From contig JBFLWS010000001.1 of the NCBI GenBank assembly GCA_040757715.1, positions 124,001 through 188,000 on the forward strand: a stretch of DNA of 64,000 nt, written 5' to 3'. The position numbers and the translations under genes are program-made. Source of the stretch: CAIMFV01 sp040757715. Its GTDB lineage: Bacteria; Pseudomonadota; Alphaproteobacteria; Caulobacterales; Caulobacteraceae. The notes under the pieces are model-generated. The model was given only the letters and a program-made list of their open reading frames with translations, was not told the origin of the DNA and searched no databases. Below, one piece after another: positions 53,024 to 63,865 of this stretch. Within the stretch, counting starts at the first letter, position 1; each line of letters starts with the position of its first letter.

Positions 53024-53488
53024 ATGCTGCTCAGCATCCTGCTCGTCTTTCTGATCCTCGTGTGCGTGGCGCTGGTGGGCGTCATCCTCCTTCAGCAGTC
53101 GGAGGGCGGCGCGCTGGGCATGGGCGGCGGGCCGCAAGGCTTCATCACCACCCGCGGCGCTGGCGATCTTCTGACTCGCACCACCTGGATCCTCACCGCG
53201 ATCTTCTTCTCCCTGTGCTTGGCGCTCACCTTCCTCAGCGGCCACGCCAAGAACGGGTCCTCGGTGGTGGATCGCCTGAAGATCGACCCGACCTCGCCGG
53301 ACTTCGCCCAGCCGAAGCCGGTCGCCCCGACCACCAAGAGCCCGGCTGGCGCACCGCCAGCCATCGAGGCGCCGAAGCCGGAAGTGCACACCGCCCAGCC
53401 AGGCGCTCCGGCACCCGCCGCCAACGATCCGTTCGGCGGTCTCGAGAAGTCGGGTCAAAAGCCGAAGCCTGGCAACACCGCCAAGTAG
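53024..53488 (+). CDS. secG: Preprotein translocase subunit SecG
   Basis: The 154-residue protein has two membrane helices (about 4-24 and 55-75) separated by LLQQSEGGALGMGGGPQGF and a TTRGAGDLLTRTTW segment, the SecG signature. The long Pro/Ala-rich cytoplasmic tail (about 85-154) is usual in alphaproteobacteria. SecG binds SecYE and aids protein export. ATG 53024 puts the first helix at the N-terminus; the open frame before it is not conserved. Confidence 0.94.
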   Translation: MLLSILLVFLILVCVALVGVILLQQSEGGALGMGGGPQGFITTRGAGDLLTRTTWILTAIFFSLCLALTFLSGHAKNGSSVVDRLKIDPTSPDFAQPKPVAPTTKSPAGAPPAIEAPKPEVHTAQPGAPAPAANDPFGGLEKSGQKPKPGNTAK

Positions 53489-53577
53489 GTCGGCGCCCGC
53501 GCCTGTCCTCGATTTTTTTAGTTCAGTTCGGTCGCGTGTAGCCCGCGCGAGACGAATCAGTCGTATGTTGGAGACCC

Positions 53578-55230
<1,653 letters not shown>

Positions 55231-55248
55231 CCGCAAAGGGCAGGGGCC

Positions 55249-55710
55249 ATGGATCCCACCTACGCCGCCGCCCAGACCCGTTTCGCGGCCCTCGCCTTCG
55301 AGACCCTGCTGCTCGGCTATCTGGTGGTGGTGAACCATGTCAGCCTGCCGCCTTGGAACAATCTGCGCTCCATGACCGCGGAGTGGCGCAGCACCCTGAT
55401 CGGTGTTCTGCCTGGGCTGTTCGTGATCGTGGCCTTGGGGCTCGGCGACAAGCTCTGGCTCGTGATCAGCGCCCTATGGTGCTGGGGCTGGCTGGGCGCG
55501 CAAATGTGGCAATGGTGGCTGCCCTATCTGGCGGGACCGACCGCGCTGCACCAGGATTTCGGCTGGTACGAGCGCGCACGGCTGCACCGCACCTGGACGC
55601 CCCTGCCGCGCAAGCCAGGCCGCCCGACCCCCGACGGCCAGCATCTGGCGCTGGAGTTGCTGACTCTGATCACGACGATTCTCGTCACCTTGTCGGCGAT
55701 CGAGAGCTAA
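55249..55710 (+). CDS. Hypothetical membrane protein
   Basis: The 153-residue protein has four probable membrane helices (about 10-30, 47-65, 68-95, 130-150) and a loop with aromatic and basic residues (FGWYERARLHRTWTPLP). I do not recognise a family. The ATG is 18 bases after pyrG and a ribosome site (GGGCAGGGG) precedes it, so cotranscription with pyrG is likely. Composition matches the neighbourhood. Homologues and function would need a search. Confidence 0.7.
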   Translation: MDPTYAAAQTRFAALAFETLLLGYLVVVNHVSLPPWNNLRSMTAEWRSTLIGVLPGLFVIVALGLGDKLWLVISALWCWGWLGAQMWQWWLPYLAGPTALHQDFGWYERARLHRTWTPLPRKPGRPTPDGQHLALELLTLITTILVTLSAIES

Positions 55711-55818
55711 CCGTCGCGCAGGCCTTGCAATCCCCAGCGGATTCGGCCATAAGCCGCCCCTTGCCCGGCGGCGCGAAAGCGTCGCCGATCCCTTTTTCGA
55801 CGCAAGTGAGACCGTCCC

Positions 55819-56001
55819 ATGGCCGTTCCCAAGCGAAAGACCTCGCCCTCGCGGCGGAACATGCGCCGCGCGCACCATGCCCTTGGCGCCAACGCCTACG
55901 TGGAAGACAAGGAAACCGGCGAACTGCGCCGTCCGCACCATGTCGACCTGAAGACCGGCATGTATCGCGGTCGTCAAGTGCTGACCCCGTCGGAAGACTG
56001 A
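55819..56001 (+). CDS. rpmF: 50S ribosomal protein L32
   Basis: The 60-residue basic protein starts MAVPKRKTSPSRRNMRRAHH, the standard alphaproteobacterial L32 N-terminus, and ends with LKTGMYRGRQVLT. The cysteines of zinc-binding L32 forms are absent, as expected in this class. It stands 108 bases after the membrane protein gene and is followed by a strong stem-loop. Confidence 0.96.
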   Translation: MAVPKRKTSPSRRNMRRAHHALGANAYVEDKETGELRRPHHVDLKTGMYRGRQVLTPSED

Positions 56002-56013
56002 TTTTGCGCGTTC

Positions 56014-56039
56014 GCGGGGGCGTGACAAAACGCTCCCGC
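56014..56039 (+). terminator. Stem-loop after rpmF, possible terminator
   Basis: GCGGGGGCGT (56014-56023) pairs with ACGCTCCCGC (56030-56039) across GACAAA, with one wobble pair in ten. It begins 13 bases after the rpmF stop but lacks a T run, so it may slow or stabilise the transcript rather than end it. Confidence 0.4.
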
Positions 56040-56076
56040 TGATGTTGGCTCGCAGGCTCTCGAGGGAGCCTCGCCA

Positions 56077-57822
56077 ATGAAATCCGCTGTCGCCGTCTTG
56101 CTCGTTGCAGGCCTCGCCTTGTCGCCAGGTCTCGCAGAGGCGCGTCACAAGCACGCCCCCAAGAAGCCGGCCTACGACCTGATCCTCAAGGGCGGGACGA
56201 TCTACGACGGCTCGGGCAAGGCGCCCATGGTCGGAGATGTGGCCATCAAGGGCGATCGTATCGTCGCGGTCGGCAGGGGCGTGAAGGGTCGGTCGGTCGC
56301 CACCCTCAACGTCAAGGGCAAGGCGGTTGCGCCGGGCTTCATCAACATGCTGGCTCATCCGGAGGAGTCGCTCCTCCTGGACGGCCGCGCTCTCAGCGAC
56401 CTGAAGCAGGGCGTGACCCTGGAGGTGATGGGCGAGGACTCCATGGGCCCCCTGTCGCCGAAGATGCAGGCCCTGATGACCGATCGCCAGAGCGACCTCC
56501 ATTACAAGGTGGATTGGGCGACCCTCGGCCAATATCTGCAGAAGCTGGAAGGTCGCGGCGTGTCGGTGAACCTTGCCTCCTTCGTGGGCGCGGGCACGGT
56601 GCGTACCTTCGTGCTCGGCGAGGGCGATGTGCAGCCTACGCCGGATCAGCTGGTGCAGATGCGCGCCCTGGTGCGGCAGGCCATGGAGGAGGGGGCGCTC
56701 GGCGTCACCACGGCGCTCATCTATAGCCCCAACGGCTACGCCAAGACGCCGGAGCTCATCGAGCTCGCCAATGAGAGCGCCCGCTGCGGCGGCATGTACA
56801 TCGCCCATATGCGCAGCGAGGGCGATCGCCTGATCGAGGCAACGGAAGAGACCATCGCCATCGCCAAGGCCTCGGGCGCGCCCGCGGAAATCTACCACCT
56901 CAAGGCCGCAGGCAAGGAGAACTGGGGCAAGCTCGATGAGCTGATTCGCCTGGTGGACAAGACCCGCGCCTCGGGAACCCGCATCACCGCCGACATGTAC
57001 ACATACACCGCCGGCGCCACCGGCCTCGACGCCGCCATGCCGCCCTGGGTGCAGGACGGCGGGCTGGAAGCCTGGATCGCCCGCCTGAAGGACCCGGCGC
57101 AGCGGGCCAAGGTGTTGGCCGACATGCACGACCCGCATCCAACCTGGGAAAACCTTCTGGCGCATGCCGGGCCGGACAAGACCCTGCTGCTCGCCTTCAA
57201 GAACCCGGCGCTGAAGCCCTATACCGGCAAGACCCTCGCCGAAGTCGCCAAGCTGCGCGGCGAGAGCCCGGAGGACGCAGCCATCGACCTCGTCATCGAG
57301 GATGGGACCCGGGTGGGCGTGGCCTATTTCCTCATGTCCGAGGAGAACGTGAAGCGGGAGGTGCAGCTGCCCTGGGTCAGCTTCGGCTCCGACGAGGCCG
57401 CCCCGGCCCCCGAGGGGGTGTTCCTGAAGGCCAACAGCCATCCCCGCGCCTACGGCAACTTCGCCCGCGTGCTGGCCAAATATGTGCGCGAGGACAAGGC
57501 CATCAGCCTCTCTGAGGCCGTGCGCAAACTGTCCGCCTTCCCGGCTGACACCCTGTCGCTGAAGGATCGCGGACGGCTGAAGCCCGGCTATTACGCCGAC
57601 GTGGTGGTGTTCGATCCCAAGACCATCAAGGACCACGCCACCTATGAAAAGCCGCACCAGCTGGCGACCGGCGTCCTCGACGTGCTGGTGAACGGTCAGT
57701 TCGCGCTGAAGGACGGTCAACCCACCTCGGAGCGCCCGGGCCAGTTCGTGCACGGTCGGGCATGGAAGGGCGCAGGCGGCGGCTGTCGCGCCCGCGCCAG
57801 TGACTGGAGCTGGTCCAAGTGA
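56077..57822 (+). CDS. D-aminoacylase/N-acyl-D-amino-acid deacylase family amidohydrolase
   Basis: The 581-residue protein begins with a signal peptide (cleavage near LAEA, residue 22). It has the amidohydrolase frame: DLILKGGTIYDGSG, GDRIVAVG, APGFIN, a TIM-barrel with IAHMRSEGDRL and EIYHLKAAG, SFGSDEAA with a late Asp, and the C-terminal GYYADVVVFDP. The usual HxH after PGFID reads LAH, and the Cys bridge (GNCG in D-aminoacylases) reads GEDS. It may be a deacylase of a distinct subgroup, with altered or lost metal binding. The stop overlaps the nucleosidase start. Confidence 0.85.
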   Translation: MKSAVAVLLVAGLALSPGLAEARHKHAPKKPAYDLILKGGTIYDGSGKAPMVGDVAIKGDRIVAVGRGVKGRSVATLNVKGKAVAPGFINMLAHPEESLLLDGRALSDLKQGVTLEVMGEDSMGPLSPKMQALMTDRQSDLHYKVDWATLGQYLQKLEGRGVSVNLASFVGAGTVRTFVLGEGDVQPTPDQLVQMRALVRQAMEEGALGVTTALIYSPNGYAKTPELIELANESARCGGMYIAHMRSEGDRLIEATEETIAIAKASGAPAEIYHLKAAGKENWGKLDELIRLVDKTRASGTRITADMYTYTAGATGLDAAMPPWVQDGGLEAWIARLKDPAQRAKVLADMHDPHPTWENLLAHAGPDKTLLLAFKNPALKPYTGKTLAEVAKLRGESPEDAAIDLVIEDGTRVGVAYFLMSEENVKREVQLPWVSFGSDEAAPAPEGVFLKANSHPRAYGNFARVLAKYVREDKAISLSEAVRKLSAFPADTLSLKDRGRLKPGYYADVVVFDPKTIKDHATYEKPHQLATGVLDVLVNGQFALKDGQPTSERPGQFVHGRAWKGAGGGCRARASDWSWSK

Positions 57823-58493
57823 AATTCGCCAGAATCGGTCTGATTTCCGGCGTCCAGGCCGAGATCGACGCCTTCGCGCCCGAGCTTGCCCGCGAAACGG
57901 AGCAGGTGGGGGCGCTCGCGGTTCAGCGCATCGCTTTCGAAGGCCGCGAGGTGGCCATGGTCTGCGCCGGCATAGGCAAGGTGGCGGCGGCCACGGCGGC
58001 GAGCCTCCTTCGCCTGCGCTATGACGCCGACCTGCTGATGGTCATCGGCACCGCTGGCTGGATCGGCGAGGGCCATGGCGGCCTTTTCCTGGTGGAGGAC
58101 GCGGTGCAGGGCGACTTCGGCGCCCAGCGCGAGAGCGGCCTTGAGCACTACACCGCCGGCAGCTGGCCCATCGGTCCGGCGCAGGTGCGCCCCTTCACGC
58201 CCCTGGAGGCCGCCAGCGCCTTGCCGCGCACGCGCATCGCCACCAGCGATCTGTTCATCGAATGGGGCGATCATGGTGAGCGCCTGCGGGCCAAGCTCGC
58301 CGCCGACATGGTGGACATGGAGACGGGGGCGGTGGCCCAGGCGGCGGAACTGCTGGGCGCGCCCTGGGCGGCGATCAAGGCGGCCACGGATGGCGCCAAC
58401 GAGGACAGCGCCTCGAGCTTTCAGGAGAACCTCGCTAGAGCCGCCCGCGCCGCCGCCGAAGCTGCGGAAGCCTTTATCCGCGCCTTGCCTTAG
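57819..58493 (+). CDS. 5'-methylthioadenosine/S-adenosylhomocysteine nucleosidase-like protein
   Basis: The 224-residue protein is in the phosphorylase/nucleosidase superfamily. It shows the N-terminal GVQAEIDAF with the catalytic Glu, VIGTAGW, the ribose-binding DMETGAVAQ and the catalytic Asp in AATDGANED. The enzyme would cleave adenine from methylthioadenosine or S-adenosylhomocysteine. GTG 57819 overlaps the amidohydrolase stop (GTGA), so the two are coupled. The enoyl-CoA hydratase gene converges with a four-base stop overlap. Confidence 0.87.
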   Translation: MKFARIGLISGVQAEIDAFAPELARETEQVGALAVQRIAFEGREVAMVCAGIGKVAAATAASLLRLRYDADLLMVIGTAGWIGEGHGGLFLVEDAVQGDFGAQRESGLEHYTAGSWPIGPAQVRPFTPLEAASALPRTRIATSDLFIEWGDHGERLRAKLAADMVDMETGAVAQAAELLGAPWAAIKAATDGANEDSASSFQENLARAARAAAEAAEAFIRALP

Positions 58494-59263
58494 GCCTGCG
58501 AACGGCCGCGGGCCTGGATGGCCAGGCGCCGCTGTTCGATGCTCTCCGGCGTGACCTGGGCGTTCAGCTTCGACGTGGTGATGGTCTCCAGCTTGAGGGA
58601 CTCGCCGAAGTCCATGGCGAAGCCGTCGTCGATGAGCGCCTTGTAGGTCTGCACCGTGTCGCTGGGGATGGTGGCGATGTCGGCAGCGAGTTTCTTCGCC
58701 GCGGTCATTAGCTCAGCCGCCGGGACCACTTTGTTCACCAGACCCCAGGCCTCGGCGGTCTTGGCGTCGAGATAGTTGCCGCTGAAGGACAGCTCCTTGG
58801 CGCGATAGATGCCGATCAGGCGCGACAGCTTCTGCGACAGGCCCCAGCCGGGCAAGATGCCCACCCGCGCATGGGTGTCGGCGAAGCGGGCGTTCTCCGA
58901 GGCGATGAGGATGTCGCAGGCGAGCGCCACCTCGAACCCGCCGGTCACCGCCACGCCGTTGATGGCCCCGATCACCGGCTTCTTGGCCTGCTCAATGGCC
59001 TTCACTGGATTGGCGCTGGGCGAGGCGGCGTTGGCGTCGGCCATGGCGGCCGGATCGCCGCCCAGCTCCTTCAGATCAAGGCCGGCTGTGAAGGCCCGCT
59101 CGCCGGCGCCGGTGAGGATGATCACCGAGACCTCCGGATCGGCGTCGGCCTTGACGAGGGCCTCTGCCAGGGCGGCGCGCAGGGCCTTGGAGAGGGCGTT
59201 CATCGCCTCGGGGCGATTGAGGGTGATCACGGCGATCCCGTCGGCGACGTCATAGTTCAGCAT
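58490..59263 (-). CDS. Enoyl-CoA hydratase/isomerase family protein
   Basis: The 257-residue crotonase-fold protein has VITLNRPEAMNALS, the oxyanion segment GAGERAFTAGLDLKEL, and GGFEVALACDI, whose Glu is the first catalytic residue. The second catalytic Glu of mitochondrial hydratase (in a QPEI-type segment) is replaced: DTHARVGILPGWG has His there. The protein may therefore differ in reaction, such as hydratase with altered mechanism or isomerase. The start at 59263 (minus) follows GGAGG by about five bases. It is divergent from eno. Confidence 0.9.
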   Translation of the reverse strand: MLNYDVADGIAVITLNRPEAMNALSKALRAALAEALVKADADPEVSVIILTGAGERAFTAGLDLKELGGDPAAMADANAASPSANPVKAIEQAKKPVIGAINGVAVTGGFEVALACDILIASENARFADTHARVGILPGWGLSQKLSRLIGIYRAKELSFSGNYLDAKTAEAWGLVNKVVPAAELMTAAKKLAADIATIPSDTVQTYKALIDDGFAMDFGESLKLETITTSKLNAQVTPESIEQRRLAIQARGRSQA

Positions 59264-59326
59264 CTTGTCCTCCCAGATTTGCCTAACGCTTCGACCTTTC
59301 GCCCTGCGCTCTGTCAAGCGCTTCGG

Positions 59327-59355
59327 TTGCCAATGCCCGCGAGCGCCTTTATGCG
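59327..59355 (+). promoter_or_regulatory. Possible eno promoter
   Basis: TTGCCA (59327-59332) matches five of six -35 bases, and TATGCG (59350-59355) matches three of six -10 bases, spaced 17. It lies 30 bases upstream of the eno ATG. This is a weak call based only on spacing and partial consensus. Confidence 0.3.
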
Positions 59356-59385
59356 TCCCGCCAACTTCTCCCCAACGAGGCTCCC

Positions 59386-60666
<1,281 letters not shown>

Positions 60667-60864
60667 TCACTTGGATCGTCGGCGCGGGGCCTTCGTAGGA
60701 AGGCCCTTGCGCTTGGTGTGCGCCAGCGCTTCGAGCTCCGGCTCAGTCATGGAATGCTCCATTTCCCGGGACGCGCCGCGCAGGCGCGACTCGGGCATCT
60801 GACCGCGTTTCGCGGCGAGGGCCGCGCCCGCGGCCATCTGCTGTTTCTTGGATCGGGCAGGCAT
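60667..60864 (-). CDS. DUF3008 family small basic protein
   Basis: The 65-residue protein matches the DUF3008 pattern: MPARSKKQQMAAGAALAA at the N-terminus, then LRGASREMEHSMTEPEL and TKRKGLP. It is basic and soluble, and its function is unknown. It is convergent with eno, with zero bases between stop codons, and is divergent from ftsB across 182 bases. Confidence 0.85.
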   Translation of the reverse strand: MPARSKKQQMAAGAALAAKRGQMPESRLRGASREMEHSMTEPELEALAHTKRKGLPTKAPRRRSK

Positions 60865-61046
60865 GGATCAAGCCTCCATCGCCCCCTTGGCCCCCTTGCG
60901 GAAAACCGGATTCAGGGCGTGCAAGTTCCGAAACGCGAATCGATTTCAACCACTCATTAAGCCTGATTGAGCCAAGGTGAACGGGCTCGAATGCAGCCGT
61001 TCGCCATGGCGATCGTAGTGTTGGACCAGAAAGGTCAGGGGGTCTC

Positions 61047-61343
61047 GTGGTGACGCGTCTTCGCCCATATGCATCTGCAGCGGTGGTGACGTTTCTGCTG
61101 TTCTATTTCGCCGTCAACCTGCTGGCTGGCGAACGCGGACTCCTGGCCCACGCCCAACGCGACTCGGCCTTGGCCCAACGCGAGCAGCGTTTGAAGGCGC
61201 TGAAGGTGGAACACGCCGCCTTAGAGACCGAGGTGCGGCTCCTCTCCGACGACCACCTCTCTCGTGACCTGCTTGAGCAACGCTCGCGGGAAATTCTCGG
61301 CTACGCCGATCCGCGGGACTATATTGTCACCTTGAGGCGGTGA
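61047..61343 (+). CDS. ftsB: Septum formation initiator FtsB/DivIC-like protein
   Basis: The 98-residue protein has a short cytoplasmic start, one membrane helix (about 9-27), and a periplasmic coiled coil (about 35-75), ending in LGYADPRDYIVTLRR. FtsB links FtsL and FtsQ in the divisome. The GTG start at 61047 (or 61050) follows a GGGGG stretch. It lies between eno and pdhA on the same strand, an order common in alphaproteobacteria. The 152-base gap to pdhA holds a palindrome and a hairpin. Confidence 0.9.
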   Translation: MVTRLRPYASAAVVTFLLFYFAVNLLAGERGLLAHAQRDSALAQREQRLKALKVEHAALETEVRLLSDDHLSRDLLEQRSREILGYADPRDYIVTLRR

Positions 61344-61347
61344 CTTT

Positions 61348-61359
61348 GACAGCGCTGTC
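61348..61359. promoter_or_regulatory. Perfect 12-base palindrome before pdhA
   Basis: GACAGCGCTGTC at 61348-61359 is a perfect palindrome without a spacer, starting five bases after the ftsB stop. TTGACA (61346-61351) overlaps it and could be a -35 element, so a dimeric regulator binding here might control pdhAB. No matching family site is claimed. Confidence 0.35.
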
Positions 61360-61419
61360 TGTTAGAAGCCGCTCAATCCAATCGCCTCTCTCTGGCCTTC
61401 CCCGACGGCATGGTTTAGA

Positions 61420-61445
61420 GCGCCATTGGAGAAATCCATGGGCGC
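61420..61445 (+). promoter_or_regulatory. Structured leader hairpin upstream of pdhA
   Basis: GCGCCATTGGA (61420-61430) pairs with TCCATGGGCGC (61435-61445) around a GAAA tetraloop, with one bulged base on each arm. The left flank AGAGCGCC (61417-61424) can also pair perfectly with GGCGCTCT (61459-61466), which would break the first stem. The pdhA ribosome site GGAGG (61482-61486) lies downstream and free. A regulatory role is inferred. Confidence 0.4.
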
Positions 61446-61495
61446 CGTTCGCTCTAGAGGCGCTCTGTCAATAAGACCTACGGAGGTTCTGGCCG

Positions 61496-62515
61496 ATGGC
61501 GCGAGCGCGTAAGGGCGAGGCGAAAGCTTCCCAATTGGCGGAGACGCCGACGCCCACCAAGGCCGAATTGCTCGGCTGGTATCGCGACATGCTGCTCATT
61601 CGCCGCTTCGAGGAGCGGGCCGGCCAGCTCTATGGCATGGGCCTGATCGGCGGCTTCTGCCACCTCTATATCGGCCAGGAGGCCGTGGCGGTGGGCATGC
61701 AATCCATCGCCAAGCCCGGCGATCAGGTGATCACCGGCTATCGCGATCACGGCCACATGCTGGCCTGCGGCATGGACCCCAAGGCGGTGATGGCCGAGCT
61801 CACCGGCCGGGCTGCTGGCTCAGCCCGCGGCAAGGGCGGCTCCATGCACATGTTCTCGACGGAAGCTGGCTTCTTCGGCGGCCATGGCATCGTTGGGGCG
61901 CAGGTGTCGCTGGGCACGGGCCTCGCCTTCGCCAACCATTATCGCGGCGCGCCCAATGTCGCCTTCACCTACTTTGGCGACGGGGCGGCCAACCAGGGCC
62001 AGGTCTATGAGAGCTTCAACATGGCCGAGCTCTGGTCCTTGCCGGCGGTCTATGTGATCGAGAACAACCAGTACGCCATGGGCACTTCGGTAGAGCGCTC
62101 CTCCTCGGAAACGCACCTCTACAAGCGCGGCGTCTCGTTCAACATTCCTGGCGAGGAAGTGGACGGCATGGACGTGCTGGCCGTGCGCGAGGCCGGCGCC
62201 CGCGCCGCCGAGCACGCCCGCTCGGGCAAGGGCCCCTACATCCTCGAGATGAAAACCTATCGCTACCGCGGCCACTCCATGTCCGACCCGGCCAAGTACC
62301 GGACCCGCGAGGAGGTGGACGAGGTGCGCAAGACCCGCGACCCCATCGATCACTTCCGCGAAAAGCTGGAAGCCCTGGGCTATGCCGATGAGGCGGCCTT
62401 GAAGGCCCTCGACGCCGAGGTGAAGAAGATCGTCGCCGAAGCCGCCGAATTCGCCCGCACCGCGCCGGAACCTGATCCGCGCGAGCTCTACACTGACGTC
62501 TATCTCGAGGCCTGA
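61496..62515 (+). CDS. pdhA: Pyruvate dehydrogenase E1 component, alpha subunit
   Basis: The 339-residue protein has the thiamine diphosphate motif GDGAANQGQVYESFNMA ending in IENNQYAMGT, and YRYRGHSMSDP with the phosphorylation-loop sequence of mitochondrial-type E1-alpha. With PdhB it decarboxylates pyruvate and passes the acetyl group to the E2 lipoyl domain. GGAGG lies nine bases before the ATG. pdhB follows after three bases. Confidence 0.97.
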   Translation: MARARKGEAKASQLAETPTPTKAELLGWYRDMLLIRRFEERAGQLYGMGLIGGFCHLYIGQEAVAVGMQSIAKPGDQVITGYRDHGHMLACGMDPKAVMAELTGRAAGSARGKGGSMHMFSTEAGFFGGHGIVGAQVSLGTGLAFANHYRGAPNVAFTYFGDGAANQGQVYESFNMAELWSLPAVYVIENNQYAMGTSVERSSSETHLYKRGVSFNIPGEEVDGMDVLAVREAGARAAEHARSGKGPYILEMKTYRYRGHSMSDPAKYRTREEVDEVRKTRDPIDHFREKLEALGYADEAALKALDAEVKKIVAEAAEFARTAPEPDPRELYTDVYLEA

Positions 62516-62518
62516 CCC

Positions 62519-63865
62519 ATGAGCATCGAAGTGTTGATGCCGGCCCTTTCGCCGACCATGGAGGAAGGGACGCTCTCCAAGTGGAACATCAAGGTGGGCG
62601 ATCAGGTGCGCTCCGGCGACGTCATCGCCGAGATCGAGACCGACAAGGCCACCATGGAGGTGGAGGCCGTGGACGAGGGCGTGGTGGAAGCGCTGCTGGT
62701 CCCGGCTGGCGCCGAAGGGGTGAAGGTCAATTCGCCCATCGCCCGCCTCGCCGGTGAAGGCGGGGCGGCTCAGCCTGAGCCCGCCGCTGTTGCCGCGCCT
62801 CAGCCCGTCGCGGCCTTGGCCGCGCCCGTGGCCGCCGCGCCGACGCCCAAGCTGGCGGACCCGGAAATTCCGGCTGGCACAAGCCTCATCCGCCAGACCG
62901 TGCGCGACGCCTTGCGCGACGCCATGGCCGAGGAGATGCGTCGCGACGCCAATGTCTTCCTCATGGGCGAGGAAGTGGCCCAGTACCAGGGCGCCTACAA
63001 GGTGAGCCGCGATCTCCTGCAGGAGTTCGGCGACAAGCGGGTGGTGGACACCCCGATCACCGAGCACGGCTTTGCAGGGCTAGGCGTCGGCGCGGCCTTC
63101 GCGGGTCTGAAGCCGATCATCGAGTTCATGACCTTCAACTTCGCCATGCAGGCCATCGATCACCTGATCAATTCGGCGGCCAAGACCCTCTACATGTCCG
63201 GCGGGCAGATCCGCTCGTCCATCGTGTTCCGCGGCCCCAATGGCGCGGCGGCGCGGGTGGCGGCGCAGCACAGCCAGGACTATTCGTCCTGGTACGGCCA
63301 CGTGCCGGGGCTGAAGGTGGTGGCGCCCTATGACGCCGCCGACGCCAAGGGGCTGCTCAAGGCCGCTATCCGCGATCCGAACCCGGTGGTCTTCCTCGAA
63401 CATGAGATCATGTACGGTGTCGAATTCGACGTGCCGGAGGGGATCGACTGGGTTGTGCCCATCGGCAAGGCCAAGGTTCGCCGCACCGGCCAACACGTGA
63501 CCCTCACCGCCCACAGTCGCATGGTGGGCCTCGCCCTGGAGGCCGCCGAAGTGCTGGCCGGGCAGGGGATCGAGGCCGAGGTGATCGACCTTCGCACCAT
63601 CCGTCCTCTGGATCGCGAAACCATCGTGGAGAGCGTGAAGAAGACCAACCGCCTCGTTACGGTGGAGGAGGGCTGGGGCCCCTATGGCGTCGGCGCCGAG
63701 GTGTGCCAGACGGTGGTGGAGCAGGCCTTCGACTGGCTCGACGCCCCGCCCGCCCGCGTGCATGGCGAGGACGTGCCCATGCCCTACGCCGCCAATCTGG
63801 AAGCCCTCGCCCTGCCCACGGTGGACAAGATCGTGGCGGCGGTGAAAGCGGTGACCTACCGATGA
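62519..63865 (+). CDS. pdhB: Pyruvate dehydrogenase E1 component, beta subunit, with N-terminal lipoyl domain
   Basis: The 448-residue protein starts with a lipoyl domain (1-80) whose lipoylated Lys is in EIETDKATMEVE, then an Ala/Pro linker (about 80-120), then the E1-beta transketolase domain with MGEEVAQYQGAYKV, DTPITEHGFAG and VEEGWGPYGVGAEV. The extra lipoyl domain on E1-beta is characteristic of some alphaproteobacterial complexes. The gene follows pdhA by three bases. Its stop overlaps the next start (ATGA). Confidence 0.97.
   Translation: MSIEVLMPALSPTMEEGTLSKWNIKVGDQVRSGDVIAEIETDKATMEVEAVDEGVVEALLVPAGAEGVKVNSPIARLAGEGGAAQPEPAAVAAPQPVAALAAPVAAAPTPKLADPEIPAGTSLIRQTVRDALRDAMAEEMRRDANVFLMGEEVAQYQGAYKVSRDLLQEFGDKRVVDTPITEHGFAGLGVGAAFAGLKPIIEFMTFNFAMQAIDHLINSAAKTLYMSGGQIRSSIVFRGPNGAAARVAAQHSQDYSSWYGHVPGLKVVAPYDAADAKGLLKAAIRDPNPVVFLEHEIMYGVEFDVPEGIDWVVPIGKAKVRRTGQHVTLTAHSRMVGLALEAAEVLAGQGIEAEVIDLRTIRPLDRETIVESVKKTNRLVTVEEGWGPYGVGAEVCQTVVEQAFDWLDAPPARVHGEDVPMPYAANLEALALPTVDKIVAAVKAVTYR

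Noticed and set aside
53491..53519. Terminator after secG from the T7 run
   Set aside because: Only a short GC stem several bases away from the T run; not a convincing intrinsic terminator.
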